Below the pieces are notes generated by a model, which saw only the letters and a program-made list of their open reading frames with translations, searched no databases and was not told the DNA's origin. The position numbers and the translations under genes were made by a program. DNA of 64,000 bases from assembly GCA_030407315.1 (NCBI GenBank), contig JALQPE010002815.1, positions 1 to 64,000 on the forward strand, given 5' to 3'. The stretch comes from Asparagopsis taxiformis (Eukaryota > Rhodophyta > Florideophyceae > Bonnemaisoniales > Bonnemaisoniaceae). The first letter of the stretch is position 1, and each line of letters opens with the position of its first letter. Shown one piece after another: positions 31,900 through 42,543 of the stretch.

Positions 31900-33744
31900 T
31901 CATGCCAGCTGCATTACGTTTTTCAGCGCACACTGCTTCCAACCGGACGAGTCCAAGTCTACTCCCGTCTCCCTCTGCGTGATCAAGTACCGCCCGTTTC
32001 GCATTTCCACTATCTGCGCTTCAAGGTCCTCGTGAAGCACCAGACGTCCAACGTTTGTCCCGCTGTGATACAGCACTGGACGCTCCTGTATTGCCAAAGC
32101 AGAGATGCAACGATCAATGCGCAAAACTCCCGGACCGTCTGCATATGTTTCCACACAATGCTTGATACTGCAAGATGAGTTCTCGCTCACCTTAATCTGT
32201 CCCTCAACAATTCGGTCAAGAGCCCATCTCGCCGCCTCTTGTCCACACTCGCCCGACAGAAATGAATTGATCACTTCTTTACAATCTTCATCTTGTTCGG
32301 CGCTTTCATGCAAAGGAACACTAGCCGCTGACCTCGTTTCCAATATTCGGTAGCTTCTGCGCTCTCCGCTTGATACTTGACTTGTTATCGTGCAGCGCAA
32401 TTCACTGCCATCCATCACCGCCGTATACGTCACGTATTCCTTGCCCACCACCGTCTTGCCAGTCATCATTTCGTAGCGAGACGTCTCCGGCCTGCTTGTG
32501 ATTCGTGCTGCGAATATCGAACCCTCCAGCTCTTCATCAGTAGCAACCGCGTATTCGGATAGTGTCATTGCTGCGGTGGGGTGCGTTGTTGAATTCATCG
32601 TCATATAATCGTAGCTGACTGCGTTCAACGTTTCATGTAGACGCATTAAGAAGTAATCAGTGTTTGTGATGCCTGGCAAAATCACCAAATCATCTGCCGT
32701 GTAGACACGATTTGCTTCGTCTTCTGAAACTTCGCGTATGCATCGCAACTTGTCGATGGCTTTCGAGAATTTCAATGCCGTCTCCACAGCATTCACCTCA
32801 TCTGATCCACAAATTAAGCTGTCCCTCACGCATGCTTCCAGAAACATCAGGCTGCATGTGCTGTTTAGTTGCTCTATGATTTCGTGGTTCTCACCAGAGG
32901 TGGCGGAAAGCAGTACCGGAAACACTCCAGCCAAGCAATTGTGCCTCTCTGAATATGTGGTCCAAATGTCGTTAATTATAGCAAGCTCTTCGTCCATCAC
33001 GTCATAATCTGCGAACCGCACAAGGTCGCACACCAGAACGTAGACGCTGCTTACAAAATCGGAGAGAAACCCAGGCGATTGCAAAGTAGCATCGGGGCCA
33101 ACAGTGAGGGAGAAGCACAAATGCCTCATCATGTTGGACCACATTTGATCTGTTTCTCCACGCACTACTTGTAGGTAAGCGTGCTTCTGTGATGTATACA
33201 GCACACAACGAGCCATTGATTTCTCTTGCGGCCAAATAAGCTCTCGGGAACATAACACGAGGCCACCACCGTAAAGAAGACGGCCTTCGTACCCGACAAC
33301 TTTCATCGGCTCTATCTCTTGCCAAGTAAGCCCAGCTGCTAGGACAGCGACCATATTTCTCGTGCCAATTGGCGTTTGGACGTGGGCCTTGAAAGAATGA
33401 CACTCTTGCAAGCGGCATTCAATCAAGGCTAAACCTTGCATAGAGGCTTCTCGCACTGCATCCATGTTAAATTGTGCTCGCCTGAGGTCCAGGATAGATC
33501 GAGTCAAGCTCCGTAGTCCATTATCTGTGTAGCTGAGGTGGCCTGCGATAGCATGCGCACCATCCCACAGGGTGCGGCTAAGGTCTTGAGCAATTTCTTC
33601 GTTTGAAGGGAAGGGTCGAAGTCCCTGGCGAATTTCAAACACGGGAAGATCTGATTCCAACCGCTCTGTATCGGTAGCATTCTCGGCAAATTGTTCGTCC
33701 GTCGGCCAGCCTTGCATCATTGTTGAAGGTCCTGCGGCTTGCAT
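31900..33744 (-). CDS. Unknown 614-aa protein, paralogue A
   Basis: An intact intronless gene starting MQAAGPSTMMQGW. It is clearly homologous along its whole length to the 596-aa gene at 34665-36455. Shared blocks are EPMKVVGY, PQEKSMAR, PGFLSDFVSSVY, SRxEMM, and a highly conserved C-terminus (AARWALDRI, EGQIKVS, IKHCVETYADGPGVLRI, CALK). No signal peptide or membrane span is seen. I do not recognise the family. The high conservation of the last 120 residues suggests the functional core is there. It is transcribed away from its paralogue. A TATA box lies 115-122 bp upstream of the ATG. Confidence 0.85.
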   Translation of the reverse strand: MQAAGPSTMMQGWPTDEQFAENATDTERLESDLPVFEIRQGLRPFPSNEEIAQDLSRTLWDGAHAIAGHLSYTDNGLRSLTRSILDLRRAQFNMDAVREASMQGLALIECRLQECHSFKAHVQTPIGTRNMVAVLAAGLTWQEIEPMKVVGYEGRLLYGGGLVLCSRELIWPQEKSMARCVLYTSQKHAYLQVVRGETDQMWSNMMRHLCFSLTVGPDATLQSPGFLSDFVSSVYVLVCDLVRFADYDVMDEELAIINDIWTTYSERHNCLAGVFPVLLSATSGENHEIIEQLNSTCSLMFLEACVRDSLICGSDEVNAVETALKFSKAIDKLRCIREVSEDEANRVYTADDLVILPGITNTDYFLMRLHETLNAVSYDYMTMNSTTHPTAAMTLSEYAVATDEELEGSIFAARITSRPETSRYEMMTGKTVVGKEYVTYTAVMDGSELRCTITSQVSSGERRSYRILETRSAASVPLHESAEQDEDCKEVINSFLSGECGQEAARWALDRIVEGQIKVSENSSCSIKHCVETYADGPGVLRIDRCISALAIQERPVLYHSGTNVGRLVLHEDLEAQIVEMRNGRYLITQRETGVDLDSSGWKQCALKNVMQLA

Positions 33745-33858
33745 GTTTTCTGATGAGAGTAATCGAAAGCTTGAAACGACTATGGCACGAGTGTTATTTG
33801 CTCAAGGTGCGGATGGGATAGACATGGGAAGCTGAAGAGAAATGGCATAACTGAGGGG

Positions 33859-33866
33859 TTATATAC
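33859..33866 (-). promoter_or_regulatory. TATA box of paralogue A
   Basis: On the minus strand tatataac lies about 120 bp before the ATG at 33744, the same distance as in two other genes of this window. Confidence 0.55.
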
Positions 33867-34555
33867 AAGATGGAGTTGGAACATGGTGTGCAAAATTGGA
33901 GCATATTGAGACGTGCACGCGAAGTCCAACAATCATGATCTGGCCGTCGCGCTTGGTCTGAAGTAACTCGAGAAAAAACTGAGCGGTTTGACCGGGAATG
34001 GTTGCTAAATTCCAGGTATCAAGTGAAGATGAGGTGTAACGTGTTGTAGAAGACGTCATATCTTCCGTGATTTGCAAAGTTAGCCCTGGTATAATATTAC
34101 AGCAATGCAATGTAATTGGTAACCGCCAACTGTATTTTTGTTATATCATACGTTTTGTTGCCGCCATCGTGGAAGAAGGCATTCTCAGACCTGTGAAATG
34201 CCCGCGTTCTAGTTTGAGTAACAACTATTTTCGCTGGCAATAATTGTGTGGAACGCGACCTGTTGGATTACGGACGGGTGATTTCAAGCCCTTCTCCTGT
34301 TTCTTTTGAACCTCAGCGGTACATGCGTGACATCCGAACGATCTCTAAAGACTTTACACCGTTTTCCTCCTGCTCATTCATCTTGTTCTACTGACGTGCA
34401 GCAATGCGTCATGCTGTGTGCGCTCTGCAGATATTCATAGAATGTATGTCAACGTAATTGTACCGCTAACGGACGGGCCAGCGTTCAAAGCACAACGATG
34501 TACAGTGCAAGGGTGAGTGAATCGACTCTGAACACCGAGCAGATCAAGCGACGGA
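33867..34555. other. Shared upstream region of the divergent pair
   Basis: This is the region between the two TATA boxes. It contains one 83-codon minus-strand frame (33859-34110) without features, which I do not call. Regulatory sites for both paralogues are expected here; I could not identify any beyond the TATA boxes. Confidence 0.4.
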
Positions 34556-34561
34556 TATAAA
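34556..34561 (+). promoter_or_regulatory. TATA box of paralogue B
   Basis: tataaa (context gatataaagg) lies 109 bp before the ATG at 34665. Confidence 0.65.
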
Positions 34562-34664
34562 GGCTGGTATCCAGCTGAGGACACATGAGGGTAAGGGTGG
34601 TAGAGAGGGAAATTGTGTTCACACCAGTATCCAACCAGTTCGACTCTGCAATTCAACACGAATC

Positions 34665-36455
34665 ATGAGCAACCATATCAATCTGCGTTCTTCCCAAACT
34701 AGTGTTCCAGTGTTTGACGTGCGGAGAGTACTTTGCCCGTTTCCGTCCGACGAACAAAATGGTGATGGCTCCCGCCGTCACTCTTGGGATGTTTCACATC
34801 ATGCTCTGGATTGCATAAACTACACTGAGGCAGAACTCGATGATCTCGTTCATGCTTGCAGTGAAGCGCAAATGAAACTGAAATCTATGGAAAGCTCCAA
34901 AGGTGCCGAAAAAGCTGTGGTTGAATGCCGCCTGCAGCACAGCAACTCGTTCAACTTTCAAGTCCGAGCAGCTCCGCATGCTGAAAGAAGCCTGCTTTCT
35001 GCTCTCGCATCCAGGTTGACAACAGAAGAACCGATGAAAGTTGTTGGATACAGCGACCGCCTCCTCAAGGGCAGTGGGCTCATTGTATGCTCCAAACAGC
35101 TGGTCTGGCCACAAGAAAAGTCTATGGCTCGTTTCGTGCTGTATACGACGCAAAATGATCCTGTCGAACAAACCGCAGAAGAGCCAATGCACCATTCATG
35201 GTCTTCCATGATGAAGCACTTATGTTTCTCCCTTCCCACAGAAGCACATGTGCCAGGGTTCCTTTCCGATTTCGTAAGCAGCGTCTACCTTCTGCTTCAG
35301 GACCTCGTTTTGTTTACAGACGACGACATCATGAACGCGGAACTTGCACGGATCATTGAAATATGGAATAATGATTTAATGCAGCATAAACTTCTGGGTG
35401 ATGTGGTATCCGTACTACGTTCTGCAATCTCTGGTGATAAGCGGGAAATTTTATTCAACGTGGAGAGAACTTGCAGTCTACTATTCCTGGAGGCATGCGT
35501 AGTGGATAGTGAAGCTTCAGGCTCGAATATGAAGGATGCGGTGGAATCGGCACTGAAAGCTTCCAAAGCCATTCATAATCTACGAGTGATACGCCGACTA
35601 TCAGACGAGGAAGCAAGTCGAACATACACTAGAGATGATTTGTTTTTTTTGCCGCACACTTCAAACAGCGTTGATCTCTACCTGCAACTTCTGCAACAGA
35701 CACTGGACTCTGCAGAGTACGATTTCATGACGTTGACGTCGAGAACACCCCCTACAGCAGCAGTGAACCTATCAGCATACCCAGAAGTTACAGAAGAAGA
35801 AGAGCTGAACGGGTCGATGTTTAAGGTGGGAAACCCAAGCAAGACAAAAACTTCTCGCCACGAGATGATGAAAGCCAAAAAATTAATTGGCAAGCACACA
35901 GTGACGTGCACAGCTGTCATCGCAAGGAGTGGATTGCGTTGCACGGTAAGCACCCTGCTTCCAAGTGGATTACGGAGAACCTATCGCGCGCTGAGGCGAT
36001 CAATCACGTCGATACCTGCCGGCCCAGCCGGGGCCGTTGGAGTCAATGCGGATTCTGAAGACAGTGCAGATTGCATCTATGTTATCAATGAATTTCTGTC
36101 TGGCGAGTTTGGAAAACAAGCGGCGAGATGGGCTCTGGATAGGATTATTGAGGGTCAAATCAAAGTAAGCAAGAATTCAGAATCTGGTATTAAGCACTGC
36201 GTGGAAACATATGCAGATGGTCCAGGTGTCCTACGTATCAACGCCAATATCTGTTCGCTCACCCTTCAGGAACATCCAATACTCTATCATCAACGTACGA
36301 AAACAGCACGGCTGGTACTTGATGAAAAACTGGAACCTCAGGTGTTGCAATATGATAACGGGATGTATATGATTATGCGCAGAGAGACAAACGTGGTGCT
36401 GGACACGACAGAGTGGAAGAAATGTGCGCTCAAGGACGCGTTTCAACTTGCTTAA
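34665..36455 (+). CDS. Unknown 596-aa protein, paralogue B
   Basis: An intact intronless gene starting MSNHINLRSSQTSVPVFDVR, a head-to-head duplicate of 31900-33744. Alignment by eye runs from VFEIRQGLRPFPS / VFDVRRVLCPFPS at the N-terminus to the last residues (CALKNVMQLA / CALKDAFQLA). The most variable part is around residues 440-460, where B has a short Ala/Gly/Pro insertion (PAGPAGAVGVN). It has no recognised domain, signal peptide or membrane span. Both copies being open and diverged suggests both are kept by selection. A family-specific role cannot be given. Confidence 0.85.
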   Translation: MSNHINLRSSQTSVPVFDVRRVLCPFPSDEQNGDGSRRHSWDVSHHALDCINYTEAELDDLVHACSEAQMKLKSMESSKGAEKAVVECRLQHSNSFNFQVRAAPHAERSLLSALASRLTTEEPMKVVGYSDRLLKGSGLIVCSKQLVWPQEKSMARFVLYTTQNDPVEQTAEEPMHHSWSSMMKHLCFSLPTEAHVPGFLSDFVSSVYLLLQDLVLFTDDDIMNAELARIIEIWNNDLMQHKLLGDVVSVLRSAISGDKREILFNVERTCSLLFLEACVVDSEASGSNMKDAVESALKASKAIHNLRVIRRLSDEEASRTYTRDDLFFLPHTSNSVDLYLQLLQQTLDSAEYDFMTLTSRTPPTAAVNLSAYPEVTEEEELNGSMFKVGNPSKTKTSRHEMMKAKKLIGKHTVTCTAVIARSGLRCTVSTLLPSGLRRTYRALRRSITSIPAGPAGAVGVNADSEDSADCIYVINEFLSGEFGKQAARWALDRIIEGQIKVSKNSESGIKHCVETYADGPGVLRINANICSLTLQEHPILYHQRTKTARLVLDEKLEPQVLQYDNGMYMIMRRETNVVLDTTEWKKCALKDAFQLA

Positions 36456-36997
36456 TGAACCAAATTGGTCATTGATGAGGCATGAAACAAATGCGGTATC
36501 ACAGGTGGGGAGATGATCCAGCAAAGATCTTGCACTCACAGAGTAGAATAATTCGCCTTATGCCTCGCTGGCACGAATCATCATTTCTACAATTAAATGG
36601 AACAGTTGTTTGACACACAGATTAGGCTACAATTGTTGGGCGTGTTCGAAAACACGCACTTCCGGATCACTGAGCCGCGAGCAATTTGAGACTAGTTCGA
36701 TTGTTACGAACGATCGATAAAAGCCGACACATGAACAGATGCCTATTACGTGAAGGCGTGTTCTGGTTGCATTCAAATCATACCAGAAATTCTACGTTGA
36801 CTTTGTCTCGAAAAGCGCACAATTCAGACGAGTGTTGATGTTCAAATTTGAAGCCAATTTGATTTCCGGTCCACAATTGGTTTTAGATCACAGCTCCACT
36901 CGCCGTACTATTCCATCTGCAGTTGCATCTGACGATCAAACAACTATCGCCAACATGTCGCACCATTTGCGCAACCAACGCTGCCAACACCGACAAA

Positions 36998-38434
36998 ATG
37001 ACTTCGCAGCTTCCGAAGCAATCTCCAGTGCGCAAGTCCAACTTTGTCGCGGTATATCTGACCGAGAAGGAAGCGATAAGCGATTCTCCCACGCCCTACA
37101 CCATTTTGTTACTGATCCCGTCCGATGATGGCACGGTCGAGGGTATCCCGCCCTATCATGTATGGTCTGCTTTATTGCGGTCGTACAAAAGATACGAACC
37201 GCAGATAGCAGCCACTCTAGAGCTGCGAGGTTCGCCACCATTGCATGCAAATTGCCTGCTGGATCTAGTCGCCGACCCACGCGCAATACCGAGAAGAATT
37301 GTTGACTTCCTAGACAAAGTTGATGCTGTTTCCGAGGAACAATTATCGACGTATGTCGCAGCAGAGAAAGAAAAACAAAAGCAAGACCGGACACATGTTG
37401 CGATTTCGTCGCACATGGACATGAGTTATTTCGAGCTTGCAAAGCTGTCCGGGAGAGAACGTCGTCTTGTACATACTGCCCTAGTTCGTGGTATTCTGAT
37501 AACGACGCCATACCATTGCCTTCAATCGCAGGAGCTGATCGCTGAGATAGTGGATTATCTCATCGAAAGTGACGAGCAAGTGATGAATGAGAACTTGAAT
37601 AGCAGGACAGTCGCTGATGTACATGACGATGTTTTACCGCAGTGTCACGTGACCAAAGGTAAAGTGAGTAAGCACGGTGTGGATGGACTTTTGCATGGAA
37701 CTGTAGGAGGGTCTCGCGCCATGAAAGCATTAAATCACGCTAAAATGATGTACATTCATTACATTCCAAACGGAGCGTCTGTTCCAGAAGAAGACAAAGA
37801 ATCGGCAATCGTGGCACGTCTGGAGGCGATTAAGTACCATGTTGAAGGCGGCGTCATTGAGACGCAACCATGGAAGAAATGGGCTGCGAGAATGTACGTC
37901 GTTATAACGCTCATTGTATCCGTCTCATCTGGAGTACTCAACTGGGCTGGGCGCGATAATTACTACGAGAGAATCTCAGATATTGTACAGTCATTGACTG
38001 TGTTGTGGGTGAGCGTGTTCGGGTTGATCAAACTGACAAGCGAGGATGAAAACGCGATTCGAAACACGTTGCTCGGTAAGAACATACTTCGAAGCAGTAG
38101 GGACGTGATGAAATATGCTAAATGTGAAGATGAGCAAATGTTGAAACGAGGCATGATAAGAGCGTCGAGACTTGAATGGTTGGATAGTGCAGAATGTAGC
38201 TATCTCACCGCGACAGCGTCAGGCGCTATTCGTGTGCTCGGTGGTATCTCCATCATTGACTGCTTGAGAAATGGAATGCTGTTGCTCGGCGATCGTGTAT
38301 TTTACAATGAAGACAGCGGCGCCGGTTATATATTCCGAGTTAATGAAGACGGAAATCACTCTGTTAAAAGGGATAACCTCGGCAGAATGCAAAGCAACTA
38401 TCAAGTCGTTACCGAAACTGGACTGGTAACTTGA
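36998..38434 (+). CDS. Unknown two-pass membrane protein, 478 aa
   Basis: The frame is open from a TTG at 36923, but the first ATG is at 36998 (MTSQLPKQSPVRKSNF). The N-terminal 300 residues look soluble (LLLIPSDDGTVEGIPPYHVW, a Lys/Gln/Glu helix near EKEKQKQDRTH). Two hydrophobic segments follow at about residues 302-320 (MYVVITLIVSVSSGVLNW) and 332-350 (LTVLWVSVFGLIKL), and the C-terminus is soluble. No family is recognised. It stands in the same orientation as paralogue B, 540 bp downstream, but nothing shows a shared function. Confidence 0.8.
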   Translation: MTSQLPKQSPVRKSNFVAVYLTEKEAISDSPTPYTILLLIPSDDGTVEGIPPYHVWSALLRSYKRYEPQIAATLELRGSPPLHANCLLDLVADPRAIPRRIVDFLDKVDAVSEEQLSTYVAAEKEKQKQDRTHVAISSHMDMSYFELAKLSGRERRLVHTALVRGILITTPYHCLQSQELIAEIVDYLIESDEQVMNENLNSRTVADVHDDVLPQCHVTKGKVSKHGVDGLLHGTVGGSRAMKALNHAKMMYIHYIPNGASVPEEDKESAIVARLEAIKYHVEGGVIETQPWKKWAARMYVVITLIVSVSSGVLNWAGRDNYYERISDIVQSLTVLWVSVFGLIKLTSEDENAIRNTLLGKNILRSSRDVMKYAKCEDEQMLKRGMIRASRLEWLDSAECSYLTATASGAIRVLGGISIIDCLRNGMLLLGDRVFYNEDSGAGYIFRVNEDGNHSVKRDNLGRMQSNYQVVTETGLVT

Positions 38435-39671
38435 TTTGAGTGGTGCTGCAGAGGTCAACGTGATTTAATCGGAGCGTCCAGCAACAGCGCGGCTAGTGTC
38501 GTCCAAGAAATCCTTGTTCCCGCTACATGTAGCTTTCGATCATTCCTGGTTTCTTCGCCACAGTAATGATTCCAGAATACTGTAAAGCTGGGAACTGTAT
38601 TATCTGACAAAAAAAATACAGACGCTTCCGCGCCAGTAGATTACGTACTATTTAGTTGTAATGTGTCCTCTTTTTTCTGTCCGTTCCCGATACCGTATTT
38701 ATCGGACATTATATAGACTGGTGGCGGCGCGACAAGCTTACAAAATTTTGTAAAATCCGGACTCCCATATTTTATTCCGCAAAGGTCCTACGACACGGCC
38801 CTCCCCTCAGGCCGACGCCCGGTGGAGGCAAAATTGGCCCGCTCCAGCACATAAAACCTGACCCTTCACTGATCATGCCGAATCCCCGCCTGGCACCGCT
38901 GACCGACACCCCATTCGACTCCATCGCGCAGATCTTCCCTGCGTACGTCCGTCCCCGTCCAGCTGACGTCCGGCCATCCTCGCGTCGAGACGCTGCTTTT
39001 GTAGTTCCCTCTGTCCGCCGGGGACGTAATGGCCGACCGCCTTGGATGGCTCCGACGAACCAGACTGCGAAGTGATCCACTGGGGGAAGGGCACCGCGGA
39101 AGGATATTGCAGCCGAAGCAGCCAGTCGCCCGTTGTCGCACCGCGTCGATCGCACTCCAGTAACGCATACCAGTCTCGAAAACAAGCACATTGAACAAAA
39201 AGAAGGGTGCCATTGTTCCTACAGTACCGAATGAGATCGACTTGGAAGACTCCCAGAATTCACGACACCAGCAAACTCTTTGGGATTGCTCGGTGTGGGA
39301 CTCGTCCCGTATTGCGCTGCGAGCGGTCGCGGGAGGGATAATTCCAGGCGTCTGGAATGGGCGCCAGGAGGGGTCGCTTAAGCGGTACGCTCGAGAGCGT
39401 GAGTGGGTGCTCGATAGGGAATCAGCCGCGAAGAGCCGCGTTGGGAATCAATGGCCGCGGTGACGTGGCAAGGCAATTGTCGCCCAAGGGCGAATGGGCG
39501 CGTGCCGCCTTGCATTGGCACCGGGCCACATTGCTTGCGCGGGACCCTTCGGCACGCGTGCAACGGGTAGCGATATAGGCGCGATTAGTCACACACGTGT
39601 GCGAGCGGGAGGATTCTCCCGTTACAGTTGTGCACGTGTACGTTACGGCTAGCCGTTTCTACTAGTTACAC
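38435..39671. other. Possible retroelement end, no sure gene
   Basis: At 38787-38810 the sequence tacgacacggccctcccctc resembles the 3' LTR/polypurine junction of element 2 (tacgacacggccccctcctg at 43220). A plus-strand 66-codon frame (38875-39075, MPNPRLAPLTDTPFDS) begins just after it, in the antisense-ORF position. The matching LTR partner was not found. The rest shows no gene. Confidence 0.35.
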
Positions 39672-39806
39672 GTAGCAACGTAGCAACGTAGCAACGTAGC
39701 AACGTAGCAACGTAGCAACGTAGCAACGTAGCAACGTAGCAACGTAGCAACGTAGCAACGTAGCAACGTAGCAACGTAGCAACGTAGCAACGTAGCAACG
39801 TAGCAG
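39672..39806. repeat. 8-bp satellite, about 17 units of gtagcaac
   Basis: gtagcaac repeats almost without error for 135 bp. Because 8 is not a multiple of 3, all three codon phases are used in turn, and the minus strand reads as a repeating LLRCYVAT peptide. That frame is an artefact of the repeat, not a gene. Confidence 0.95.
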
Positions 39807-39860
39807 CTTACTCTGTAAGGCCCCTGGGCCGCATAAAAACCCCCACAAGGTCCATTGGAC

Positions 39861-39923
39861 GCCGGACCGGGACCATTGGTCCCGGTCCGGCCCCGGCAGT
39901 CTCGTTGACCATTTAAGGTCAAC
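39861..39923. repeat. Two adjacent strong hairpins
   Basis: gccggaccgggacca and its exact reverse complement are separated by one t (39861-39891). A second stem follows at once (gttgacc ... ggtcaac, 39904-39923). Downstream there is caataaagg, a poly(A)-signal-like word. Similar GC hairpins followed by a T/A-rich stretch occur in the LTRs of element 2, so this may be an unrecognised LTR. Confidence 0.6.
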
Positions 39924-41089
39924 GGACTGACCACTAAGCTACAATAAAGGCAGATCGTCTCGGTTCCAAATCTTTCGACCGTGGTCGTTTAACTTACAAC
40001 TAAACGGCGGCGGCAATTCCTTCGCAGGATACCAGCCGCTCCGTTTCGATCTCCAATTGGGGATCGCTCGCACATTTCCCCAATTGCCCGCCGCGAGCCT
40101 CCTCCGGCGGGAGTGCACGTGGATTGCCCTAGGGCATTTCGTCTCCGCGGTAGTGGACCACCTTCCCGCTTCTTTTAACGACGTCAGGCGACCGGGAGTG
40201 GCCTTCCGCCCACCGGGACAAGGCTACCGACTGGGAGCGCTGTCGGTTCGGCACTCCCAGCCGGTCAACCGAGCTAACGCCCGTGGGCTTCTCAATCGGT
40301 CTCGACCGCAGCCGCCGGCGGTATCACAGTTGCGGAATCCGTCGTGTGGGCAGCCACGCGTGGAGGCGACCACAATTCCCCGCGGGGATCCATCGCGCTA
40401 AGTGCCTAGTTAACCCTTAAGTGGGTTGAGGACGGCCACGGCCGATAGATCCCTCCGGCAGGTTAGATCCAGCCGCCCCGGACCCCGCTCTACCACCCGC
40501 TACCGGGTTGGGAGACAGGTGTCCGGGCTCCGAGGGATCGATCCACCCGACACCGCCCTCGGGCTACTAGGATCGCACGAGGCACCAGCCTCGTGGAATC
40601 GTCGCTCTCACTCGTGAGTTCGAAGCCTTATCCCTATCCTCTAATCCTCCTCGGAGGTATAATCTATCTACAAGGGCTAAGGTCCTACACTCAGGTCGCA
40701 CGGACGTTCGTCGCATCACTAAGAAACAAGCTCAGATTGGGCGTCCGGTAACGTGGAAGATAGACAGAGGGCGAATCGGCGGCTAGCGCTACTCGAATAG
40801 TGTCTCCAGAGCTCAGCTTCAACTGCTGTTTGGGTTACAAATTGGGAGCTTCACTGAAGCGGAGGAGTGTTCGGTTCTCACTGTCTAGGTGTGCCTCCGG
40901 CTATGTCTCACTGAGTCGTTTGGTGATCAGCATGTATACGGTGAGAGTGATGCCAACGAACCTTGGATAATCAAAGCCATCTGGTTCTCGACCGGCGCAG
41001 GTGACGAAGAAGAGGGTCGTTACTATGATCGGTAAGAATGTCGGCCCGGAGAGAAGGAAGATCCGATCGGCATCATAGACCTCTACACC
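39924..41089. other. GC-rich DNA, nothing recognised
   Basis: Open frames on both strands are short and reflect composition. It may be part of a non-autonomous retroelement between the hairpins at 39.9 kb and the solo LTR at 42.2 kb, but I found no LTR pair or gag/pol motif. Confidence 0.4.
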
Positions 41090-41914
41090 ATGACCTTCCG
41101 AAGAGAGTTTTTTTCGGACTTTGATAAAGGGGATCGTGCTCAAGCCGGCGCTACAGTAGTCGACGACGTTCCTTCTCGCGTAGGCCTCGTGCACGAGTAC
41201 GACCACTGGTGCTCGAAAAATACTGGTATCCCGCTCCAGGTCAATGAGGTAATGTCTCGGCCCCTGCCGTCCAAAGCAGAGCATTTCTTCGTCCGGTCAA
41301 AGGTCGTACCGATCCAAGACTTCCATGATTCTTGCATTCGAACCGCCGGGGCGAATGATATTGCCATCGTACATGGCAGGGCCGCTGCCAAGAATTTATT
41401 CCATGAGGAGGCCAAGCGGGACAAGGAGTGGCTTGCTATAGAGGGATACCGCCCTAGAGTGAAGAGATTTAAGAACCTAGATCAAGCTCAGCAGGGTCGC
41501 CACAAGGTGCTCATCGGATGGGAGAAGCTCGAAAAGCCATACCAGAGAGACAGGGATGTCATCGTCGCTCAGCAGTGGGGTTGATTGCAGACCACTCTCC
41601 GGCATCCCCAGTTCCGCGGAACGTTCCTCATGAAGATCTTGGACAAGGAGGGCTTCGGGCACGTCATCTGAATCGACTCTTCTTCGGATCCGATATTGAT
41701 CTACGACTGCGTTGAGTTTTGCGCCATGAGGCTCACGAAAGAATCCCTAGCCCTTCGCTGTAGCACCGGTAATGGTGAAGACTTCAAGGCTATTTCGGAA
41801 CTGAGCTTCATCAATCGTCACGGTGCAACTCGGGATGCCAAGAGGGCGAAGCGCAGTCGAGAGGGAGCGAAGAAGAAGTCGGCCTCGAAGGGGAATGCTT
41901 CCGACCAAATTTAG
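41090..41914 (+). pseudogene. Possible decayed ORF, unknown
   Basis: From a true ATG (MTFRREFFSDFDKG) a frame of 164 codons has a natural, charged composition (FHEEAKRDKEWLAIEGYRP, RFKNLDQAQQGRHKVLIGW). After its stop at 41584 a second frame (41696-41914) continues in similar style to a basic tail (RSREGAKKKSASKGNASDQI). The two could be parts of one broken gene. No family is recognised. Confidence 0.35.
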
Positions 41915-42234
41915 GTTGCGGCTAGCTCAACTGGCACATCCGGCGTGTAGTATACGTGGCCAATTCGAAAATGGCAAATATTTACAATTTCCGCGGAATT
42001 CTAATTTCGGCGGACACGACCGGCGACAGCAATGTACGAGCATTGCTGGCGCAAGCGCGCGCGCAATCGGCACACGTCTGCAGCGAACGAACGGGCACGC
42101 GGCCAACGGACCAACGGGTCCACACGCGCGACCCACAAGGTCCTTTCCCATTCGGGGACGTTACGAACAGTGTTTAAACTGTAATGCGATGCCATCGTGG
42201 CTAAATAGGTATTGGCAACGTGCCGGGAGGGAAA

Positions 42235-42543
42235 TGTCATACGGCCTGGCGGTCCTCGCAATCTGAGCTGTGTCGCTTCCCTATTGGGTACCCACTTAAG
42301 GGATGTGCCAATCACAAGGCACCAGCCAACTTGGCGTGTTTCCTGTAATTGGGACTAGCGTAAGGCTGTAAATACCCTACTCGGGCCTATCGGCCCCGGC
42401 CAAAACCCCACAGGGGACAAATTTCTAACTTAAGCTGGCCATCTGTACATTACAATATAAGCCTAACTGGCAATAACCTCGCGGGTAGGCGAGTGCCGTT
42501 AACTGGGCTCTCGTTGGTCAATAACTGGATATTTATTCCCAAC
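42235..42543 (+). mobile_element. Older solo LTR of the element 2 family, left part
   Basis: Starting tgtcatacgg, this is a diverged copy of the element 2 LTR in the opposite orientation. With 55008-55381 it adds up to exactly 683 bp, the length of the intact LTRs. It is preceded by ggaaa (42230-42234), which recurs at 55382-55386 after the right part. It was split by the insertion of element 2. Confidence 0.92.

Noticed and set aside
33859..34110. 83-codon frame between the divergent paralogues
   Set aside because: It overlaps the TATA box and leader of paralogue A and has no features.
36923..36997. TTG-started N-terminus of the membrane protein
   Set aside because: ATG at 36998 is the first AUG in the frame.
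39662..39934. 90-codon minus-strand frame with repeated LLRCYVAT
   Set aside because: It is only the translation of the 8-bp satellite, which stays open in every phase by chance.
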